Notes: generated by a model not told the origin, from the sequence alone. A DNA stretch of 24,992 bases from DATAXV01 sp036272915 (GCA_036272915.1 DATAXV010000071.1:1-24992); one strand, 5' to 3'. Positions 7,703 through 15,061 are shown, numbered from the stretch's first letter. Program-made: numbers and translations.

Positions 7703-8041
7703 ATGGCCGAGATCACCGACGAGACGATGAGGAGCGCGCTGGCCACGGTCCGCGGCTACACCGTGGTGCTCCTCAAGGACGGGCCCAACCGTCATATGGA
7801 CGGCGTCGAGAGGATCGTCTGGGAGCACGGGCGGCGGAACTTCTCCCATCGCGCCGACGGCCTGCTCTCGATCGTGTGCCCGGTCGCCGACGACACGTCG
7901 CTGTGCGGCGTCGGCATCTACGACGCGGATCCCGATCGGGTGCGCGAGCTGATGGAGGAGGATCCCGGGGTGAGGGCGGGCGTCTTCACCTACGAGATCC
8001 ATCCGGTCCGCAGCTTCCCCGGCGACACCCTTCCCACCTGA
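7703..8041 (+). CDS. YCII-like small protein
   Basis: 112 residues. ATG 7703 is preceded by GAGGAGAGAG, a good ribosome site; the open frame upstream has no homology-like features. The sequence YTVVLLKDGPNR...VWEHGRRNF...LLSIVCPVADDT...VGIYDADPDRVRELMEEDPGV...FTYEIHPVRSFPGD has the ferredoxin-like alternation of the YCII/dimeric alpha-beta barrel group: a small domain with a conserved Asp-Pro-Gly-Val segment. Members are small cytosolic proteins of mostly unknown enzymatic function. It lies 149 bases after the ketosynthase stop and 113 bases before the START/ArsR pair, so it may be its own unit. Confidence 0.72.
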   Translation: MAEITDETMRSALATVRGYTVVLLKDGPNRHMDGVERIVWEHGRRNFSHRADGLLSIVCPVADDTSLCGVGIYDADPDRVRELMEEDPGVRAGVFTYEIHPVRSFPGDTLPT

Positions 8042-8058
8042 CCAATCCGGTCCGTCAG

Positions 8059-8113
8059 GTGCTACCGTTGGATTGCACGTTCTTCGATATCGTGCTACCG
8101 TGGGGTTGCACGT
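8059..8113 (+). promoter_or_regulatory. Tandem operator repeats over the START/ArsR promoter
   Basis: Two 22-base direct repeats at 8059-8080 and 8092-8113 differ at about two positions and are spaced exactly 33 bases apart, close to three helical turns. Each is itself an imperfect dyad: GTGCTACC...GGTTGCAC in the second copy, 7 of 8 positions symmetric. This is the form expected for an ArsR-family operator. TTGCAC at 8073-8078 in the first repeat, a 17-base spacer and TACCGT at 8096-8101 in the second form a promoter, so a bound repressor would cover both core elements. Confidence 0.65.
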
Positions 8114-8154
8114 AACCGGAGCACGCCGCAAGCCGTCGAAGGAGTGGAACGCCA

Positions 8155-8604
8155 ATGAGCAGCACTGACAGGATCGAGCGGGAGATCACGATCTCGGCGC
8201 CGCCGTCGCGGGTCTGGGCCCTTGTCTCCGAGCCCGGATGGTGGATCAGCGACGGACATTCCCTGAGCCACGAGCACCGGCAGGAGAGGGGCCTGGAAAT
8301 CGTCGACCACCCCGGCTTCGGTCCGTTCGCGGTCCGCGTCGAGTCGATCGAGCCCGAGCGCTACGCCGCCTTCCGCTGGGCGAGCGAGTTCCGCGGCCAG
8401 GACCCCGGCGACGGCAATTCGACACTGGTCGAAATCTGGCTGTCCGAGTCCGACGGCGCCACCGTGCTCCGTGTCGTGGAGAGCGGGTTCGCGTCGCTCT
8501 CGACCTCGGAGGAGGCCAGGCGCAAGGCGTTCGAGGGCAACACCGCGGGCTGGCGGCAGATGACTGCCCTCGTGCGGGCGGAGGCCGAGGGCTCGAAGGT
8601 GTGA
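8155..8604 (+). CDS. SRPBCC/AHSA1-type START-domain protein
   Basis: 149 residues. The N-terminus REITISAPPSRVWALVSEPGWWISDG and the later FRWASEF...TLVEIWLSESDGATVLRVVESGF follow the AHSA1/START-like helix-grip pattern, with the C-terminal helix WRQMTALVRAEAE. The fold has a hydrophobic cavity that binds lipids or other small hydrophobic ligands; this subgroup (AHSA1-like partner of an ArsR regulator) is common in Actinomycetota and has no firm biochemical role. AAGGAG about 9 bases before the ATG is the ribosome site. It overlaps the ArsR gene by 4 bases (GTGA), so the two are translationally coupled, and a double operator lies upstream. Confidence 0.87.
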   Translation: MSSTDRIEREITISAPPSRVWALVSEPGWWISDGHSLSHEHRQERGLEIVDHPGFGPFAVRVESIEPERYAAFRWASEFRGQDPGDGNSTLVEIWLSESDGATVLRVVESGFASLSTSEEARRKAFEGNTAGWRQMTALVRAEAEGSKV

Positions 8605-8945
8605 ACCCTCGCGACGGTGAGATCGGCGAGGTGCTGGTCGCGCTGGCGGACCCGACCCGGAGGATGCTCCTCGATGTCCTCGCCGAGGAGGGCCGGGCCA
8701 GCGCGACCACCCTCGCCGGCCGGCTGCCGGTATCACGCCAGGCGGTGGTGAAGCACCTGCAGATGCTGGAGCGGGCGGGCCTGGTCACCGGCGGGCGGAC
8801 GGGACGGGAGGTCCTCTACCTCGTCCGTCCGGATCGGCTCGATCTGTCGGCGCGGTGGCTGGCCCGGCTCGCCTCCAACTGGGAGCGGCGGCTCGAGGCG
8901 GTCAAGCGGGCGGCGGAGAGCACGGGCGGCGAGCCCGAAGGCTGA
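8601..8945 (+). CDS. ArsR-family winged-helix repressor
   Basis: 114 residues from GTG 8601, which overlaps the stop of the START-domain gene (GTGA); GAAGG just upstream supports it. The core reads ALADPTRRMLLDVLAEEG, LAGRLPVSRQAVVKHLQMLERAGLV and GREVLYLVRPDRL, which is the ArsR helix-turn-helix and wing. No metal-binding Cys pair (such as ELCVCDL) is present, so it belongs to the non-metal group that pairs with SRPBCC proteins. It probably represses its own operon through the tandem sites at 8059-8113. It ends 9 bases from the convergent SGNH gene. Confidence 0.9.
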   Translation: MNPRDGEIGEVLVALADPTRRMLLDVLAEEGRASATTLAGRLPVSRQAVVKHLQMLERAGLVTGGRTGREVLYLVRPDRLDLSARWLARLASNWERRLEAVKRAAESTGGEPEG

Positions 8946-8954
8946 CGGCGTGGA

Positions 8955-9863
8955 TCAGACGTTGCTGCCGCCCATGTCCACCGGCCGCAGCGAGTCGTTC
9001 CGCTCGAGGACGCCGTAGATGGCCTGGGCGATGGCGTCGTTCCCGGCGTCGCTGGGGTGGAAGGCCACCGTCCTCCCGCCCAGGTGGTAGACGCCGAGGA
9101 CGGCCCTGAGCTCGGGGCTGGTGCCCACCGGCATCGGGTCGTGCAGCCGGCGCTGCCCGAAGAACCGCTGCAGAGGGACGTAGTACCCGCCCTCCGCCTG
9201 GCAGTCGGCCTGGTCGGCCTGGTTGTACGCGGCCGGTCCCTGATCGTCGACGTTGAGCTGGTCGGGAGAGGCCCAGGCGCCGAGACAGACCAGGGTCGCG
9301 TGGGGCGATCCGGCGCGGATCCGGCGGAGGAGGGTCAGCAGATCGGACTGGTAGAGCGGCAGCGGCGTCCCCCGCAGGAAGTCGTTGGTGGCCATGTGCA
9401 CGACGACCAGGTCCTGGTCGGTCGGGAGGGGCCACCGCAGCGCGACCCTGACCGGCGCTCCCGGGGTCGCGACCACCGTCTCCTCGACCGGCCCCACCAT
9501 CTTCCGCACCTCGGCGCCCAGCAGGTAGGGGAAGGAGTCCGCGGTGGAGGTGGCGCCGATGCCGGCCGTGATGCTGGCGCCGACGAAGAGCATCCGGTAG
9601 GGCTGCGGAGTCTCCTGCTCCGGCGACGCCTGCGATTCGGCCGCCGCGGACCCGGACGTCGACGTGCGGGTGGCACCGCCGGCGCCGGAGTGGTGGCCGG
9701 TGCTCCGATGCGCGCTCGTCGCCCGGTGGGCGAGGGTGCCGGTGAGCGATGCCCTGTCGGGGCGGGCACATCCCGCGATCACGAACGCGAGAAGCGCGGT
9801 CACGACGACCCCGACGAGAGCCCTGGAGTACCTTCCCATTCCTCTGACCTGATTCTTACACAT
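8955..9863 (-). CDS. SGNH/GDSL-type hydrolase lipoprotein
   Basis: 302 residues. The N-terminus is a lipoprotein signal: a hydrophobic run ending FVIAGC with Cys32 as the lipidation site. A low-complexity Ser/Thr/Ala/His linker (about 36-85) follows. The hydrolase part shows block I as FVGASITAG (Ser97 of the usual GDS), block III as MATNDF (Asn160) and block V around His269 in FHPSDAGNDAIA. The Asp that normally sits three residues before the block V His is Val here. SGNH hydrolases are esterases or deacylases; as an extracytoplasmic lipoprotein it could act on cell-wall or exopolysaccharide acyl groups, which is inference. The start is ATG 9863; ATG 9839 is an alternative with the purine tract too close. 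Confidence 0.82.
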   Translation of the reverse strand: MCKNQVRGMGRYSRALVGVVVTALLAFVIAGCARPDRASLTGTLAHRATSAHRSTGHHSGAGGATRTSTSGSAAAESQASPEQETPQPYRMLFVGASITAGIGATSTADSFPYLLGAEVRKMVGPVEETVVATPGAPVRVALRWPLPTDQDLVVVHMATNDFLRGTPLPLYQSDLLTLLRRIRAGSPHATLVCLGAWASPDQLNVDDQGPAAYNQADQADCQAEGGYYVPLQRFFGQRRLHDPMPVGTSPELRAVLGVYHLGGRTVAFHPSDAGNDAIAQAIYGVLERNDSLRPVDMGGSNV

Positions 9864-9876
9864 CTTTGGCGGTTCT

Positions 9877-9898
9877 CTTTCCGGTAAACGCTGGAAAG
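9877..9898. promoter_or_regulatory. Inverted repeat upstream of the SGNH hydrolase gene
   Basis: CTTTCC and GGAAAG form perfect 6-bp arms around 10 bases, 14 bases upstream of the lipoprotein start codon. It could be an operator or a leader hairpin. The remaining intergenic bases to 10137 are less GC-rich than average and contain the ECF-type promoter described separately; no credible gene lies there. Confidence 0.3.
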
Positions 9899-10028
9899 GA
9901 CCGATTCGTTTCAGGACCTGGGCGCCTGGGAGCCCTGGATGAACTCAAATCGCCTCAGAATCCGGCGGTTTTCGGCCATACGTTGCTCTTACACTCCCCG
10001 GCTGGATCTGCAAGAAAAGAGGCAGAGC

Positions 10029-10055
10029 TGTCGATCCTGAGCGGCTTCGTTCGAC
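10029..10055 (+). promoter_or_regulatory. Candidate ECF42-type promoter
   Basis: TGTCGA at 10029-10034 is followed after 17 bases by CGAC at 10052-10055. As I recall the published ECF42 work in Streptomyces, that group recognises TGTCGA at -35 and CGA/TC at -10, so this fits an autoregulated promoter for the DGPF/sigma operon. The leader to ATG 10138 would be about 75 bases. A second, housekeeping-like -10 (TACGAT, 10107-10112) lies closer to the gene. Confidence 0.55.
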
Positions 10056-10137
10056 GCCTGGATGAGAGCGCGAACCGATGACCGGGTACGGTCCGGGCGC
10101 TGGCTCTTACGATCCAGATGAGTAAGGAGACGAGACG

Positions 10138-10542
10138 ATGCGCTTCATGATGCTGATGATTCCGAACCTTCCCGACGACCGGGACTGGATGCCGACCGCG
10201 GGCGACGTGGCGACGATGTCCAGATACAACGAGACGCTGGCCCAGGCTGGCGTGCTGCTCGCCCTCGACGGCCTCCATCCCCCCGGGGAGGGGGTGCGGC
10301 TCTCGTTCAAGGCCGGCAAGGCCGTCGTCACCGACGGCCCCTTCACCGAGGCCAAGGAGCTGATCGGCGGCTACTGGATCATCCAGGCCAAGTCCAAGGA
10401 GGAGGCGGTGGAGTGGGCCTCGCGGTGCCCGGTCAACGATGAGCACGCGGTGATCGAGATCCGCCAGATCTTCGACATGTCCGACCTCCCGGCCGATGTG
10501 CAGGAGGCGGGGAAGCTGTCGACCCCGCCCTCCGCCGGATAG
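10138..10542 (+). CDS. DGPF-domain (YCII-related) protein
   Basis: 134 residues. VVTDGPFTEAKELIGGYWII holds the DGPF signature, and the N-terminus MRFMMLMIP and ALDGLHPP are typical. AAGGAG lies 8 bases before the ATG. DGPF proteins are small dimeric alpha-beta barrel proteins of unknown activity whose genes are repeatedly found next to ECF42 sigma factors and are their known targets. The sigma gene starts 13 bases after the stop, so this is a classical DGPF/ECF42 operon. Confidence 0.9.
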   Translation: MRFMMLMIPNLPDDRDWMPTAGDVATMSRYNETLAQAGVLLALDGLHPPGEGVRLSFKAGKAVVTDGPFTEAKELIGGYWIIQAKSKEEAVEWASRCPVNDEHAVIEIRQIFDMSDLPADVQEAGKLSTPPSAG

Positions 10543-10555
10543 TCACCTCCCGCCC

Positions 10556-11833
10556 GTGACCGCCCCCGACGCCGGTCGCGCCATCGAGGCGGTCTGGAGG
10601 ATCGAGTCCCCCCGGCTGATCGCCGGCCTCGCCCGCATCGTGGGCGACGTCGGCATCGCCGAGGAACTGGCCCAGGACGCTCTGGTCGCCGCCCTCGAGC
10701 GGTGGCCGGAGTCGGGCGTCCCCCGCAACCCCGGCGCCTGGTTGATGGGGACCGCCAAGCACCGCGCGATCGACCTCATCCGGCGCCGAGGCCGGCTCGA
10801 GCGCAAGCAGGAGGAGCTGGGTCGCCGGACCGAGGTCGAGGAGGAGGCCGGCGCGATCGAGCCCGGCGAGGAGGAGGACGGCGAGGACTTCCGCGACGAC
10901 CTCCTCCGCCTCGTCTTCATCTCCTGCCACCCGGTCCTCGCCACCGAGGCCCGGGTCGCCCTGACGCTGCGCCTGCTCGGGGGGCTGAGCACCGACGAGA
11001 TCGCCAGGGCCTTCCTGGTCAGGGAGTCCACCGTCGCCCAGCGCGTCGTCCGGGCCAAGCGGACGCTGGCCGAGGCCCACGTTCCCTTCGAGGTGCCCCG
11101 AGGTCCCGACCTGGCCTCGCGGCTCGGCTCCGTGCTGGAGGTGATCTACCTGGTCTTCAACGAGGGCTACCTGGCCACGGCCGGCGACGACTGGACGCGG
11201 CCGGCGCTGTGTGAGGACGCCCTCCGCCTGGGCCGGGTCCTGGCCGAGCTCCTGCCCGGAGAGACCGAGGTGCACGGCCTGGTCGCCCTGATGGAGATCC
11301 AGGCCTCCCGGCTCCGGGCCCGGGTCGGTCCCGGCGGCGCGCCGGTCCTCCTGCGGGATCAGGACCGCGCCCGGTGGGACCGCCTCCTGGTCCGGCGGGG
11401 TCTGGCCGCCCTGGAGCGGGCCGAGACGCTGGGCAACCTCGGCCCCTATTCGCTGCAGGCCGCCATCGCCGCCTGTCACGCCCGGGCGCCCACGGTGGGG
11501 GAGACCGATTGGGTCCGGATCGCCGCCCTCTACGACGCCCTCTCCCAGGTCGCCCCCTCGCCGGTGGTCGAGCTCAACCGCGCGGTGGCGCTGTCGATGG
11601 CCTTCGGTCCTGAGGCCGGACTGGAGGTGGTCGACCAGCTGCTCGGTGAGCCGTCGCTGAAGGACTATCACCTGCTCCCCGGGGTCCGCGGCGACCTCCT
11701 GGCCAGGGTGGGCCGGCGCGGGGAGGCGGCCGAGGAGTTCAAGCGGGCGGCATCGCTGACCCGGAACGGACCCGAGCGGGCGATGCTCCTGGAGCGGGCC
11801 GAGGCCTGTCTGCGCGAGCCCGCCGACGCCTGA
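10556..11833 (+). CDS. ECF42-type RNA polymerase sigma factor with TPR-like extension
   Basis: 425 residues from GTG 10556. Region 2 is AEELAQDALVAALERWPESGVPRNPGAWLMGTAKHRAIDLIRR (roughly residues 38-82, read in parts) and region 4 is LSTDEIARAFLVRESTVAQRVVRAKRTL. A C-terminal extension of some 230 residues follows: helical, with LNRAVALSMAFGPEAGLEVVDQLL and LARVGRRGEAAEEFKRAASL, which look like TPR repeats. This extension is diagnostic of the ECF42 group and replaces an anti-sigma factor in control, as known from the family. It probably transcribes the DGPF gene and itself from the site at 10029-10055. No ribosome site precedes the GTG, so coupling to the DGPF gene is likely. The inducing signal is unknown. 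Confidence 0.9.
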   Translation: MTAPDAGRAIEAVWRIESPRLIAGLARIVGDVGIAEELAQDALVAALERWPESGVPRNPGAWLMGTAKHRAIDLIRRRGRLERKQEELGRRTEVEEEAGAIEPGEEEDGEDFRDDLLRLVFISCHPVLATEARVALTLRLLGGLSTDEIARAFLVRESTVAQRVVRAKRTLAEAHVPFEVPRGPDLASRLGSVLEVIYLVFNEGYLATAGDDWTRPALCEDALRLGRVLAELLPGETEVHGLVALMEIQASRLRARVGPGGAPVLLRDQDRARWDRLLVRRGLAALERAETLGNLGPYSLQAAIAACHARAPTVGETDWVRIAALYDALSQVAPSPVVELNRAVALSMAFGPEAGLEVVDQLLGEPSLKDYHLLPGVRGDLLARVGRRGEAAEEFKRAASLTRNGPERAMLLERAEACLREPADA

Positions 11834-11884
11834 CCCGGCGCGGCTCGCTTGCCAGCGGCACCCGGCCATGGCGACCATAGAGCC

Positions 11885-13063
11885 ATGAGGATCAGCGACG
11901 TCAAGGTGTTTCTCGTCCACGATCGGGAGCGGCCGGAGCGGAACTACAGCTTCGTCAAGATCTACACGGACGAGGGCCTGACCGGGCTCGGCGAGGCGGG
12001 GATCAACGGCAAGGAGCTCGCTCTGAAGGGCCTCGTCGAGACCTACCGCCCGATCCTGATCGGCATGGACCCCTCCCGGATCGAGCACATCTGGCAGACG
12101 CTGTGGCGCGGCCAGTTCTTCCGCGGCGGCCACGTCCACTCCGCCGCCGTGGCCGCCATCGACATCGCCCTCTGGGACCTCCGCGGCAAGGCCCTCGGCG
12201 TCCCCGTCTACGACCTGCTCGGGGGCAGGACCCGCGACTACGCGCGGTGCTACTGCCACGTCCAGCGCCCCGGCGGCGGTGCCGACCCCCGCTCCGGGAT
12301 CGACCAGATGGTCGCCTACGCCCGAGAGCAGGTGGCGGGAGGCTGGCGGTTCGTCCGGTACGGCGTCGCCGAGGGCGAGGTCGGCCAGCGGCAGGGCATC
12401 TACGAGCAGGCGCCGGCGCTGCGCTGGACCGTGGACGCCTTCGCCGCGCTACGCGAGGCGCTGGGGGAGGAGATCGAGATCTGCGTCGACCTCCACCAGC
12501 GGACGACGCCGGCCTACGCCGTGCAGATGGCGCGCGAGCTGGCGCCGATGCGGCCCTTCTTCATCGAGGATCCGATCCGGGCCGAGAACACGAACGAGTT
12601 CGTCCACCTCCGCAACCAGATCTCGGTGCCGATCGCCACCGGCGAGCAGCTGGCCAGCAAGTGGGACTGGCAGGAGCTGGTGGAGCGGGACCTGATGGAC
12701 TACTGCCGGGTCGACCTCTGCATCTGTGGCGGCCTGACCGAGGCGCGCAAGATCGCCGGCTGGTGCGAGACGCACTACATCGAGCAGGTGCCGCACAACC
12801 CGCTCGGCCCCGTGTCCACCGCGGCCTGCCTCCACTTCGACCTCTCGACCCCGCTCTTCGCGGTGCAGGAGCTCAGCTGGCGCCCGGGCGTGCTCGACAA
12901 CGTGGTCAAGACCGACATGCGCCTCGAGGGCGGCAACCTCTACTCGGGCGACACGCCCGGGCTCGGCGTGGAGCTCGACGACGAGGCGGCGCTGGCCCAG
13001 CCCGCGACCCTCGCCGGACTGCGCATCTTTCACCGGGAGGATGGCTCGGTCTCCGACTGGTGA
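11885..13063 (+). CDS. Enolase-superfamily acid-sugar dehydratase (DgoD-like)
   Basis: 392 residues. The mandelate racemase/muconate lactonising fold is clear: AAIDIALWDLRGKALGVPVYDLLGG in the N-terminal half, then the metal ligands Asp202 (VDLHQR), Glu228 (FIEDPI) and Glu254 (ATGEQ). His204, His304 (VPHNPLGP) and Glu329 (AVQE) follow. The spacings between these residues equal those I recall for E. coli D-galactonate dehydratase (183, 185, 209, 235, 285, 310). Such enzymes abstract the alpha proton of a sugar acid and eliminate water to a 2-keto-3-deoxy acid. A mannonate-dehydratase-like activity is possible, but the HNPLGP block favours the galactonate type. No adjacent transporter or aldolase confirms the substrate. 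The start is ATG 11885; no ribosome site is visible. Confidence 0.87.
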   Translation: MRISDVKVFLVHDRERPERNYSFVKIYTDEGLTGLGEAGINGKELALKGLVETYRPILIGMDPSRIEHIWQTLWRGQFFRGGHVHSAAVAAIDIALWDLRGKALGVPVYDLLGGRTRDYARCYCHVQRPGGGADPRSGIDQMVAYAREQVAGGWRFVRYGVAEGEVGQRQGIYEQAPALRWTVDAFAALREALGEEIEICVDLHQRTTPAYAVQMARELAPMRPFFIEDPIRAENTNEFVHLRNQISVPIATGEQLASKWDWQELVERDLMDYCRVDLCICGGLTEARKIAGWCETHYIEQVPHNPLGPVSTAACLHFDLSTPLFAVQELSWRPGVLDNVVKTDMRLEGGNLYSGDTPGLGVELDDEAALAQPATLAGLRIFHREDGSVSDW

Positions 13064-13134
13064 CCGCCGGACGCCGGGCGGACCGGGACCCGGGGCCGAT
13101 GAGGACCCCGGGACCCCCGGCGCCGGCGTCGCGA

Positions 13135-13140
13135 TAGAGT
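13135..13140 (+). promoter_or_regulatory. -10 element of a probable leaderless GNAT transcript
   Basis: TAGAGT ends 6 bases before the ATG at 13147, and no Shine-Dalgarno sequence is present. The spacing is the same as at the ketosynthase gene, which suggests transcription starts at the A of the start codon. Confidence 0.45.
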
Positions 13141-13146
13141 TCCGCA

Positions 13147-13623
13147 ATGGCCCGCGTCGAGATCCGGCCCGCACGGGCCGAGGACATGGAGGGCCTGGCC
13201 GCGACCACGGCCGGGCTCTTCGCCGAGGACGGTGCGCTCCGCGACCGTCTGCGCAACCCCGGCTGGCCGGCCGAGCACGGCGCCGGCTGGGTCGCCGACC
13301 TCCTGGGCGATCCGGATGCGCTGCTCCTGGCGGCGGTCGGGGAGGGCTCCGTCGTCGGCCATCTGGTCGGTGCCTTCTCCGCCGCGTCGCCGATGTGGCT
13401 CGTGCCCCGGGCCGAGCTGGTGAGCATGTACGTCCGGCCCGATCACCGCGGCCTCGGCGTCGGATCCGGCCTGGTCGGGCGGTTCACCGCCTGGGCGCGC
13501 GACCGGGGGGCCGTCCGCCTCCATGTCACCGCCTACGCCGACAACGAGGGCGCTCTGCGCTTCTACCGCCGCCACGGCTTCGCCCCCCTGTCGATCCAGC
13601 TCGCCGCCGACCCGACCGAGTAG
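13147..13623 (+). CDS. GNAT-family N-acetyltransferase
   Basis: 158 residues. ELVSMYVRPDHRGLGVGSGLVGRFTAWARDRG contains the acetyl-CoA pyrophosphate-binding motif A (HRGLGVGSGL, i.e. R/QxxGxG/A). LHVTAYADNEGALRFYRRHGF is motif B with the usual Asn and Tyr. The acyl acceptor is unknown. It lies 83 bases after the dehydratase stop on the same strand but seems to have its own leaderless promoter. Its stop is 9 bases from the convergent ECF41 gene. Confidence 0.9.
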   Translation: MARVEIRPARAEDMEGLAATTAGLFAEDGALRDRLRNPGWPAEHGAGWVADLLGDPDALLLAAVGEGSVVGHLVGAFSAASPMWLVPRAELVSMYVRPDHRGLGVGSGLVGRFTAWARDRGAVRLHVTAYADNEGALRFYRRHGFAPLSIQLAADPTE

Positions 13624-13632
13624 GGAGGCGGC

Positions 13633-14532
13633 TCAGGAAGCCTCGGGATCCGCCCCGCCGATCCGCAGCGGCTCCAGCTTCTCCGGGTTGACGACGATGT
13701 CGATCTCGGTGATGCGGCCGTCGGCGACGGTCACCCCGACCGCGGCCAGGATCGAGCCGCCTCGGCTGACGACGGCGCCGGTGCCGCCGTTGACGGAGAC
13801 CGTCCGCGCCACCATCCCCGGATACCAGAGCCTGCCCGTCATCAGGATGCCCGCCACGCGCCCGGCGCCGGACTCCGGGCGCCGAGCCGCCGGGACCTTG
13901 CCGCCGCTGTCGGCGCGCAGCACGACCGACGGGTCGAGGAGCTCGAGCAGCGCCTCGAGGTCGCCCCGGCCGGCGGCCTCCAGGAAGGCGGCGACGACTC
14001 GCCGCTGCTCGCCGGCGTCGGCCGTGGCGCGGGGGCGGCGCTCCTCGACATGGTGCCTCGCCCGGGATCCCAGCTGTCGGCAGGCCGCCGGGGCCCGCCC
14101 GACCATCGCCGAGACCTCCTCGAAGCTGAGCCCGAAGACGTCGTGGAGCACGAACACCGCGCGCTCGGCCGGGCTCAGGGTCTCGAGCACGACGAGCATG
14201 GCCAGGCTCACCGACTCGTCGAGGGTGACGCGATCGGCGGGATCGACCCCGGGACCCTCCTCCTCGAGCAGGGGGTCGGGCAGCCAGGTGCCGACATAGA
14301 GCTCGCGGCGGGCCCGGGCCGACTTGAGCCGGTCCAGGCAGTGGCGGATGAGGACCGTGGTCAGCCAGGCGCCGGGATTCTCGATCTCCGCCCGGTCGGC
14401 CTCGGTCCACCGGAGGAACGCCTCCTGGACCGCGTCCTCGGCCTCCGCCGTCGACCCGAGCTTGCGGTAGGCGACCGCCAGCAGATGCCGGCGCTCGCGC
14501 TCGACCACCGAGGTGGCGTCAGGGCCGCCCAT
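13633..14532 (-). CDS. ECF41/SigJ-type sigma factor with SnoaL-like C-terminal domain
   Basis: 299 residues. Region 2 is EDAVQEAFLRWTEA...IENPGAWLTTVLIRHCLDRL and region 4 is LSPAERAVFVLHDVFGLSFEEVSAMVGRAPAACRQLGSRAR. The linker carries YVGTWLPDPLL, the WLP motif of ECF41. The remaining roughly 110 residues form a SnoaL/NTF2-like domain with DSGGKV and INPEKL-like VVNPEKLEPL, equivalent to the DGGGK and NPDKL motifs. In this group the fused domain controls sigma activity without an anti-sigma factor. Its ATG overlaps the stop of the upstream PPOX-like gene (TGATG), so the two are translationally coupled. Confidence 0.93.
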   Translation of the reverse strand: MGGPDATSVVERERRHLLAVAYRKLGSTAEAEDAVQEAFLRWTEADRAEIENPGAWLTTVLIRHCLDRLKSARARRELYVGTWLPDPLLEEEGPGVDPADRVTLDESVSLAMLVVLETLSPAERAVFVLHDVFGLSFEEVSAMVGRAPAACRQLGSRARHHVEERRPRATADAGEQRRVVAAFLEAAGRGDLEALLELLDPSVVLRADSGGKVPAARRPESGAGRVAGILMTGRLWYPGMVARTVSVNGGTGAVVSRGGSILAAVGVTVADGRITEIDIVVNPEKLEPLRIGGADPEAS

Positions 14533-14999
14533 CAGGCACCCGTGGTCTCGACGTCCGGTGTCTCCGGGACCCCGTCGGCCGTGGCGACCAGCTCGAAGTG
14601 GACGGTCCTGGTTCTCATCGAGCGGTGCATCAGCGGGATGAGCAGGCGCTGCAGAACCGGGTACCGGCGCCGGATCGAGGTCGCTGCCAGCCGCTCGTCG
14701 GCGCCATGCAGCTCGACCGCCCGGACGCGGAGTGGCCGGCCGGTGCGCCGTGCGCGATTCGGCGTGAGGAGGCCGGCGATGGCGGGCTCACGGCCGTTGC
14801 TCGAGTGCCAGAGCTCGGCCTCGGGCCGGCGGCGCAGCCGCTTCGTCTTCCAGGCCGCCTCGTATGTGCGGATGAAGGCGCGGTCGCCGTCGAAGGCGAT
14901 GTGCACCGGCGTGTCCACGGCCGTGCCGTCCCGCCGGAAGCTGGTGATGAGCGCGGTCATGTGACCGGCGAAGGACGTGAACGGTGCTGCTGGGGACAT
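14532..14999 (-). CDS. PPOX-class (pyridoxamine-oxidase-like split barrel) protein, likely F420/flavin-dependent
   Basis: 155 residues from ATG 14999, with GGAGG 8 bases upstream. ALITSFRRDGTAVDTPVHIAFDGDRAFIRTYEAAWKTKRLRRRPEAELW follows the split-barrel order of the PPOX family: a strand with R-x-D-G-T, a strand ending F-I-R-T, then a K-x-K-R-L helix. The later RAVELHGADERLA fits the next strand pair. The K-x-K-R-L form is typical of the actinobacterial F420/FMN-binding oxidoreductases. Substrate unknown. ECF41 sigma genes are usually next to carboxymuconolactone decarboxylase, oxidoreductase or epimerase genes; here a PPOX protein takes that place, transcribed first and coupled to the sigma gene. 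Confidence 0.8.
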   Translation of the reverse strand: MSPAAPFTSFAGHMTALITSFRRDGTAVDTPVHIAFDGDRAFIRTYEAAWKTKRLRRRPEAELWHSSNGREPAIAGLLTPNRARRTGRPLRVRAVELHGADERLAATSIRRRYPVLQRLLIPLMHRSMRTRTVHFELVATADGVPETPDVETTGA

Positions 15000-15033
15000 C
15001 TCGCGAACCTCCACTAAGTCTCTCCTGAAGGTC

Positions 15034-15061
15034 GACGAGGTGGGTGCCCCGGAGTGTGACA
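15034..15061 (-). promoter_or_regulatory. ECF41-type promoter of the PPOX/sigma operon
   Basis: On the minus strand TGTCACA (15061-15055) is followed after 17 bases by CGTC (15037-15034), about 35 bases before the PPOX start codon. As I recall, ECF41 factors recognise exactly TGTCACA and CGTC. This makes autoregulation by the downstream sigma factor very likely. Confidence 0.65.

Noticed and set aside
8902..9771. Second long minus-strand frame over the SGNH gene
   Set aside because: Arg/Pro/Ala-rich shadow of high-GC coding DNA; the 8955-9863 frame has the lipobox and SGNH blocks.
9866..10081. 71-codon plus-strand frame in the SGNH/DGPF intergenic region
   Set aside because: No ribosome site, no recognisable sequence, and it overlaps the ECF42 promoter candidate.
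10433..12259. 608-codon minus-strand open frame opposite the ECF42 gene
   Set aside because: Antisense shadow typical of high-GC genomes; no recognisable domain.
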